Source: Patiria pectinifera (taxonomy: Eukaryota > Echinodermata > Asteroidea > Valvatida > Asterinidae). Taken from it: a stretch of DNA of 64,000 nt. How positions within the stretch are numbered: position 1 is the first letter of the stretch; each line of letters starts with the position of its first letter. The stretch covers positions 25,632,863 to 25,696,862 of the forward strand of contig CM057135.1 of the NCBI GenBank assembly GCA_029964075.1, read 5' to 3'. Below the pieces are notes generated by a model, which saw nothing but the letters and a program-made list of their open reading frames with translations, was not told where the DNA came from and did not search any database. Both the position numbers and the translations under genes were made by a program. Positions 58,243 to 64,000 of this stretch are shown here, piece after piece.

Positions 58243-58614
58243 GTAAGGCCCCCCCAAAAAATATTCGGTCTCTGGTCAGACCAAAGTTCCAGAATTGACG
58301 CGGCCACGCGGCTTTTTTTTTTTTTTTTTTCAAGCTTGGATTGTACAGACAAGGTTGTGGTACTATTTTGCTTTTTTGGTGTCCTCGTACATTGGTGTCC
58401 TCCATAATTTGCCTTGGTGCTTTCGATCATTTGCCTTGGTGCAATTTCCCATTCCTTCAATCCTTGGTGCTCTTTGGTAAAAAAAATGAGAAGGTTCGGA
58501 AATAGAGGGCGCTGTTGGAGCTACCGCGGAACATTTTGGAAAAAAAAAGATCGACGCGCATGCTTAAAATCGACGCGCGCGCTGACCAGAGACCGACTTA
58601 TTTTTTTGTTGGCC
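58243..58614. mobile_element. GGCC-ended MITE with TAA target duplication
   Basis: Inverted copy of 30712-31090: starts TAAGGCCCCCCC, then CGGTCTCTGGTCAG, and ends CTGACCAGAGACCGACTTA..GGCCTAA. TAA flanks both ends. It sits 75 bp past orphan exon 2 on the coding strand, at the start of the following intron. Confidence 0.7.
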
Positions 58615-58688
58615 TAACCTTGATTAATTTTTTTAAATTTTTTTTTAACATAAACCTGATTTTGATTGAAACAACAATATTTCCCCAC

Positions 58689-61176
58689 CCAGGTGAAACT
58701 GATGCAGCCCAAGCCGGCAGACAGAAACTCGCCCAGCATCGAGGGGTAAGAGCTACCAGTCGGGAAGTAGGCGTGGAAATGAGGATGCTGCCAGTGGGTC
58801 ATCTGTCAAGGTAGGAGCAAAAAAAAGAAGTTCCTTTTGCCGATTTATTAGTTGAGGTGTATAGCATAGCCCGTGGAGTTTTACATCGTCCCACAACGAT
58901 GTGGATAAATTTAGGTGGGTTAAATTAATTGATAGGATTTAAAAATAGAGGAAATTATCGAGTAAAACCACGCAGAAAGAAATATCTTCTGCGAAGAAGT
59001 GTGGTTCTGAAAAGAACCGGTTGGTAGAGTGTAGAACTCAACGTTTCGGACAGTGTGCTCTGTCCGTCCTCATCCTCCTGAGGACGGACAGAGCACACTG
59101 TCCGAAACGTCGAGTTCTACACTCAACCAACCGGCTCTTTTCAGAACCACACTTCTTCCAAGAAGAGATTTCTTTCCACATGGTTTTACCCGAAAATGTC
59201 CTCTATTTTATCTCATCCGCCATGCAAAGCTTCAAGTCATATATATGATAGGATTTCAGTTGTTTAATTAGTGGATGGTAGGCTGTTAAAATGCCCATGC
59301 ATTTTCTTCATGCATCTTTCTACTGCTAAGAAGTCAAACGGACCTTCAATCATATTTTCTTCTTCTTTTTTTTATTTGAAAATATTTATTAAACTAGCCG
59401 GATGCCGCTTTTTGCGCGGCACCCACACTGCAAAAATGCTGGGTAAACAAAAGCTGGCCAACTTCATTTCGGCATTTGCTGGGCAATTTCACGGCAACAA
59501 ATGGATACAATGTTCAGTTGGGTAAAATAGCATGTTGACCAACATTGGTCAAATCATAATTTCTATGATTTGGGAAAACGTTGTCCATTTATTGGGTATC
59601 TATTTGATGGTTCGATAAACTTACTAAAATGTTGAGCAAAATACCTTTTTCCCCCCAAATGTTGGGAATGTTTTACACGAGACTGGGCACTTTTTGCTTA
59701 CTTAGCATTGAATGAAGTGTTATAGGCAGGCCGGCCATATTTCAGCAATTTTAGCTCGTAAAATAAGTCACGGTGGCGGAAGATTTGTTGAGAGAATTGG
59801 AGCTGTCGGACCTTGTTTGTTTATTTCCATTTGTACAACAAAAATACAATGAGAAATTACAAGGAGTTGAGCAGAGAGAGGCAGCTTAGATATCGGGTAG
59901 TTGTACACCATTCTGTAATTCAGTGTTAATAATCGTCGAATTTGACGAATTTGTGTCCGGAGAAAAAAAACTGTATATATTTTCAGATTTTTTTGCTGAT
60001 GAAACCCCCCCCCCTCCCGCAAAAATTCCTGCATCGGCCCCTGTTTGCTGTTTTGATTGAGTTGTATTTAATATGTAATAATTGAAAAGCGAGTCATCAA
60101 CGTATTTTCTTTAACATGTTGTCTGGTCTCGAGTTATATTTAATACTGAAATAATTAAACACCAAGTCATTAACGTATATTGTTTTTTAACATTTTTTTT
60201 CTCGGCTAATGGCTTACCAACAATTGGTTCTTTACATTTACCCAATTAATGGATGATTAAAAGTACGCAACTGTTCCGTCTGTATTTTTCCCCATGGTTT
60301 AGGTAAACGTGTTTGCCCAACGGCCGCTGATCTGAACATTTTTCGCTCGAAAGATGTGGAAGTTGACTACTGAACCTACGTTGGGTAAACAACTGGAAAA
60401 CAATCGTTTTTTTATTCTATGCACTCAGATGTGCAACTCCAGCGAGCATTCTAAAACGACTCGATCAGAATGATATACACTTCTCGTTTTAAAGCATATT
60501 TACAAGCGACACGGCTGTGACATGCAAAAAAGGTACATGTATATACATTATAACTATAACAGACTCTAAAAGAATTACACGTCTTTCATACATAAATGTA
60601 AATGCGTAAATGCATAAAACTGACCGGAGGCAGCATGCCGACATTATGCTGCGGATCAGCACTGAGCAGTGCCCCGCGTATATTGTATTGCCATTGATTG
60701 CCTATGTATTTTACTGTCTGTGTTGGCATGTATGTACGTTGACGAGTTGTTCAGACCATGGAGCTAAATAAACCGCAAACACACAGACTGCACACCCACA
60801 CTCAAATTTGTATCCTTGTGGAGACATTTCTATGTTCTCGTGTACTAAGCTGTACATCTAACCACACCTTTTTTTCTGTATAGCATAGCGGAGATTTGGG
60901 GAGACCAGTAAGTTTTTTGTTAATACCAACCCCTTGTAAGAGGTTTACAGCATTCTTTAATACCGACCAACTCACCCCCGGCAGGATCTTGTCTTGAATA
61001 TCCGTCATGACGTCCTGCCATGCCTCGGGTTGCTGGGGCGCGTTCGCAGGTAACAGTTTGTGCAGGTAGCCTGGCTCCACGGAGGGTAGTACGGGACGGT
61101 CCTTGACGCTCTTCAGGTAGTCCACGATAAAGTCAGCCACCTCGCTGGCAGCACGTCGGAACTCATCCTCATTCAT
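58689..61176 (-). CDS. Orphan copy of decarboxylase exons 1 and 2
   Basis: Exon 1 (61176-60976, 67 codons, donor GTGAGT) starts MNEDEFRRAASEVADF and keeps [10 protein letters not shown] and PEAWQD. Exon 2 (58802-58689, 38 codons) keeps [13 protein letters not shown] and ends FTW at donor GTGGGG. Frames are intact and the phases equal those of genes A and B. No matching exon 3-12 lies before gene A's own exon 1 at 55947. Two readings: an alternative first-exon pair that splices onto gene A exon 3 at 52690, giving a variant 105-residue N-terminus, or the remnant of a deleted third gene. Intactness favours function or recent origin. The exon 2 donor is weaker than those of A and B. Confidence 0.8.
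58963..59190. repeat. Almost perfect 228-bp palindrome with six-base loop
   Basis: Arms of about 105 bp run from AAAACCACGCAGAAAGAAAT on the left to its imperfect complement near ATTTCTTTCCACATGGTTTT on the right. The centre is CCGTCCTCA-TCCTCC-TGAGGACGG. The right arm contains CTGAGGA, a GGACAG/CTGTCC hairpin and GAAACG, the order of elements in the conserved core of hammerhead ribozymes and of similar motifs in Penelope-like retroelements. Confidence 0.75.
59191..60780. other. Intron 1 region of the orphan exon pair, mostly unassigned
   Basis: From about 59395 (GATGCCGCTTTTTGCGCGGC) to about 60420 the sequence contains repeated GGGTAAACA, CTGGGCA and TTGGGTA-like words that suggest an old element; short poly-C and poly-A runs occur near 60000. 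No coding evidence was seen. Confidence 0.35.
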
Positions 61177-61242
61177 GTTGCAAGTTAGTAAGTTGTCTCG
61201 TTTTGGTGGAAAAATACAAGTATTTAATGTACATGTATGTGT

Positions 61243-61518
61243 CTATAAATGACGCATATGTTCGGTGAGGTGGTAGCACATTAGGTCGTAGGTCGTGGGG
61301 CGTACGTGCAGCAGTTGCATACCACAAATATCAAGGCGCGCCCTCAGTAGACCATCACAGTTGCAACAGTTTGGGTCGAGAAGCCCTTTTGTCGTGCTTG
61401 AGAAATCTAAAACTTTAAAAACGAGTGAAAGGGCCACCCATGAATCTATCTCAATCCGTTTCAGATTTTGGAGGAGGTCCGGACCTACGATAAAACTTTT
61501 CTCAAGGTCATTGTACAA
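61243..61518 (-). other. Unassigned 91-codon frame upstream of the orphan exons
   Basis: A minus-strand frame about 70 bp upstream of the orphan exon 1 start. Its composition (LEKSFIVGPDLLQNLKRIEI, later LLHVRPTTYDLMCYHL) looks protein-like, but there is no similarity to the decarboxylase and no clear splice link. It could be part of a 5' UTR, a gene fragment or chance. Confidence 0.25.
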
Positions 61519-61669
61519 GTTTAGTAGGCGGTGTGTGATTTTTAGCTAGCCTAAGCAGCCACCCTAGATGTGGAAAAATGGCGGTGATTTAATAAAAATC
61601 AGAGTAGGCATACCTCATGTGCACATGTAAGACCTCAGACGTAATGACGTCTCGCTTAGTTCAATATAA

Positions 61670-62225
61670 AGACCGGCTGGCTGCTCTGACACTTTTCCAG
61701 TGTCACGTGAAATTTGGACTTGTATGAAATCCGTTGCCTTTAACCGTTTTATTGGTTGAACGTTCACAATCCTTACGTAGGCATGCGCAGTACTACCAGT
61801 GAGTCAGTATTTCATAGTCCTTAATTCACAATACACCGGCACAGCTGCGTTCTGCGGCACACTGTGATGTACGCACGACGCGCGCGTCAAATCTCCATAA
61901 GGAGTTGTATACGACGACTCTCTCGAGAGAAATACCATAAGTATAGCTAGAGGGGTGTCCCGAAAGACATGAAGTAAACTTGTTGAACAAAATTGTTGGA
62001 AATTTTACAATGTTTACTTGAAGTTTGACTTTTGGATCAAAAAGTTTGTATTTTTATTAACGGAAAGGTATTCATGAATGAGAATAAAATTTGCTTGGCC
62101 GGTTTCAAACACTCTATTTAAAATCGGCTGGACTCTGGATGTTGATAATTGATGTTGGTAATTATCAGCATTCGGACTCCAACCGGTCTTAAACATAGTG
62201 TTTAATACCGGCCAAGCACACATTT
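61670..62225. repeat. Dispersed repeat with GTGCTTGGCCGGT hairpin (copy 3)
   Basis: Matches about 48770-49370 (for example CACACTACACCGGCACAGCT-like sequence near 61825 and CTTGGCCGGTTTCAAACACT near 62093 facing AGTGTTTAATACCGGCCAAG). Non-coding. Confidence 0.55.
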
Positions 62226-62518
62226 ATTCTCTTTAATACTAATATTAATAATAATGGGGGAAAATCGAAAGTAAAAATACTGATATAAATCTTCTTGCGT
62301 TATCTATCATTTACATAACAGAAATATAACTTAATTCACTGATAACCCAAAGTTAATCGCTGCAGTAAAGGTTAATTAAAGAAGTAGAAGTAGCACTATT
62401 TGTGTAGTTTCAAAAACAACCGCGGCAGCGGAGATAAAAAAAAAAATACAAAAATACAATGAGCTGAAAATATTTGGTCTCTTAAGTAATTTTATGATTT
62501 AAATGTTATGATATACTT

Positions 62519-62660
62519 CAGTGTTGTAGTACTCGTACTCGTACTCGTGCTCATGGAAAAAAATGCCTTGCATTCGTACTCGTATAGTACTCATGACTCT
62601 CGTACACATGACAAAGTATTCGTACACGTACTCATGGAAATGTACTTGAGAACAACACTG
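62519..62660. mobile_element. hAT-style MITE with TACTCG repeats, downstream of copy C
   Basis: Ends CAGTGTTGTAGTACTCG and GAGAACAACACTG are inverted; the inside is GTACTCGTACTC repeats. No clean 8-bp duplication was found. Flanking words (ATGATATAC on the left) match those of the copy at 46549, so both probably descend from one insertion. Confidence 0.6.
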
Positions 62661-62937
62661 ATACATAAAGCCATTACAATTGTCGAAAAACATAAAAAGA
62701 GTGATTGTAACAAATTGATCAGAAACACTGAATACACATCGTGTTCAAATTTGATTGTCACGATACCAGATATTCGTGTTAAACACGGCCAGAAAGATGC
62801 ACCCGTATATAAAAACACAACTCGAAAATAGATGCAATGATCGGTTAGGACACTTTATACAATGTACACAATTTTATGCTGATCTGCCTGTCCCTGTTGG
62901 CTGAGGGAATGTAAAGAGATTCGCATTCTTATGGACG

Positions 62938-64000
62938 TTAAGAATTCTCCGGGACACCCTCCTTTCTTCCAAAGACTTCCTCGGAGTCTGCCGACTCTCG
63001 CCCCTGCAATCCCTGCCCGTCTCCCCGGCTTTCGCGAAGTACCACCTCGGCGAAGCCGGTGATAATGTCCCAGGTTTTCTTGGTGATCTCCTCGGAGTAG
63101 TACCAGTTGGCGGGGGTGAAACGGATGACGTATTTCCCTTTGAGGGAGGCGGGAACCATGTGGGCCTTGCCAGACTCGTTGATCTGTTGCAGCAGGACTT
63201 CTGTCAAAGTGTTCTCGCCCTGTGGATGGTCAATGCGGATTTGAGTGGAATCAAAGGAGACAGCGAACAATGTCAAGGTTATCCAGATGCACACACAGTC
63301 CCCTATCCAGTTAATGTCTAGCTTGCATACATGTCAGTGCGGACTTATCCTCGATATAAATATACATATTTATTGAAGTCCCAAAGAATTGACTCTTATA
63401 TAATTTAAAATCATGTTGGAATCATCCTCGTACCTTGAGCCTGAAGCACACGAGGCCGAACTCCACAGTGCCTACAACCTCGAACCTGTCATCTGCACGC
63501 ACCCAAGACTCGAACACCTTTGCCAAGGCCACGTGCTGTCATCCAAAATAATCATATATACGAAATCCATGAAGTTGATGAGCTGTATACCCAACACCCA
63601 GAATCACACAATCACAAAATGCGAACATGCGAAAAATAGAGCTCCTCATAGCCTTTTTATGTACTCGCCAACCACAAAGCAAAGGGTGAATCAAAATGGG
63701 GGTCCACAAACAAGACAGGAAAATGTGAGGTACCTGTTGATATTTTTGTTGAACTGCGATAAGTTGCAAGAAGAAGGAAGCAAGAACTTGGTAAGGAGAT
63801 CCACAGGCGGCAGTGCGAGGAAAGAAACTTGAAGAGTACTACCAGGCCTTCGAACGCATGGACGAGAGGAGGCAGCAAATCCAGTGGAGCATGTGAAAGT
63901 ATGCTATGGAGAAGTGAGAAGTGAGAGTAATGGGTGTAAACGGGTGGAAAGATAATGTTGACGGTGGTGAAGACCTACCGATCGTATCGCTGATTGCAGA
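62938..64000 (-). CDS. Decarboxylase copy C, 3' end only, with shortened tail
   Basis: Visible: the end of exon 10 (64000-63979, donor GTAGGT, reading LQSAIRS where A has LQEYIRS), exon 11 (63535-63434, [16 protein letters not shown]) and exon 12 (63219-62938, 93 codons plus stop). Exon 12 keeps [20 protein letters not shown] and [20 protein letters not shown], then departs: VLRESRGDGQG replaces the KHQEAVQRF region, EEVFGRKE is still recognisable, and the frame stops about 100 residues early, losing the KQPSETLFS end. The catalytic fold would be complete without the tail, so this may be functional or an early pseudogene. The rest lies beyond the window. Confidence 0.75.

Overview
This is eukaryotic (animal) genomic DNA. 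Every convincing gene is split by introns with GT..AG borders. Intergenic and intronic DNA is crowded with inverted-repeat (foldback) elements, MITEs, tRNA-derived SINEs and tandem repeats. The genes and repeats suggest a marine invertebrate, perhaps an echinoderm or another invertebrate deuterostome; that placement is inference. Nothing bacterial, viral or CRISPR-like was found.

Layout. (1) 1-1162, plus strand: the last three coding exons of an unidentified protein with a GPI-anchor-like C-terminus. (2) 1163-7780: repeats, mainly a 2.9 kb element rich in the palindrome TGACGTCA (4290-7186). (3) 8668-7781, minus strand: a complete three-exon secreted potato-inhibitor-I (eglin/CI-2 type) serine protease inhibitor of 99 residues, with Glu at the predicted P1 site. 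(4) 8.7-12.8 kb: hairpins, MITEs, a tRNA-like SINE head and an RTE-like tail. (5) 43062-12803, minus strand: gene B, a complete 12-exon aromatic-amino-acid (tyrosine/DOPA/histidine-type) decarboxylase of 598 residues spread over 30 kb. Its intron 2 (13.5 kb) and intron 3 (4.7 kb) are packed with transposons, including a 1.28 kb hairpin, two hAT-type elements with 8-bp target duplications, a 592-bp tandem array, a Myb/SANT-like open reading frame and a nested 3.2 kb foldback element. (6) 55947-46822, minus strand: gene A, a close 12-exon, 607-residue paralogue in only 9.1 kb. (7) 61176-58689: an extra intact copy of exons 1 and 2 with no exons 3-12 of its own. (8) 64000-62938: the last exons of a further copy, C, whose C-terminal tail is cut short.

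The main biological content is therefore a head-to-tail array of PLP-dependent (group II) decarboxylase paralogues on the minus strand, in the order C (3' end), orphan exons 1-2, A, B. All 12 exons of A and of B join in frame with identical intron phases. The predicted proteins keep the PLP lysine (Lys304), the ring-stacking histidine (His193), the PLP aspartate (Asp272) and the catalytic-loop tyrosine (Tyr333). The upstream DNA of A and B is duplicated as well (55.95-57.19 kb and 43.06-45.61 kb). Introns have diverged almost beyond recognition while some exons are nearly identical, which suggests recent conversion or strong constraint. The orphan exons 1-2 could be an alternative promoter and N-terminus for gene A or the relic of a lost gene.

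Limits: exon borders were read by eye from splice sites, frame and family knowledge. Transposon families were named from terminal repeats and target duplications, without database comparison.
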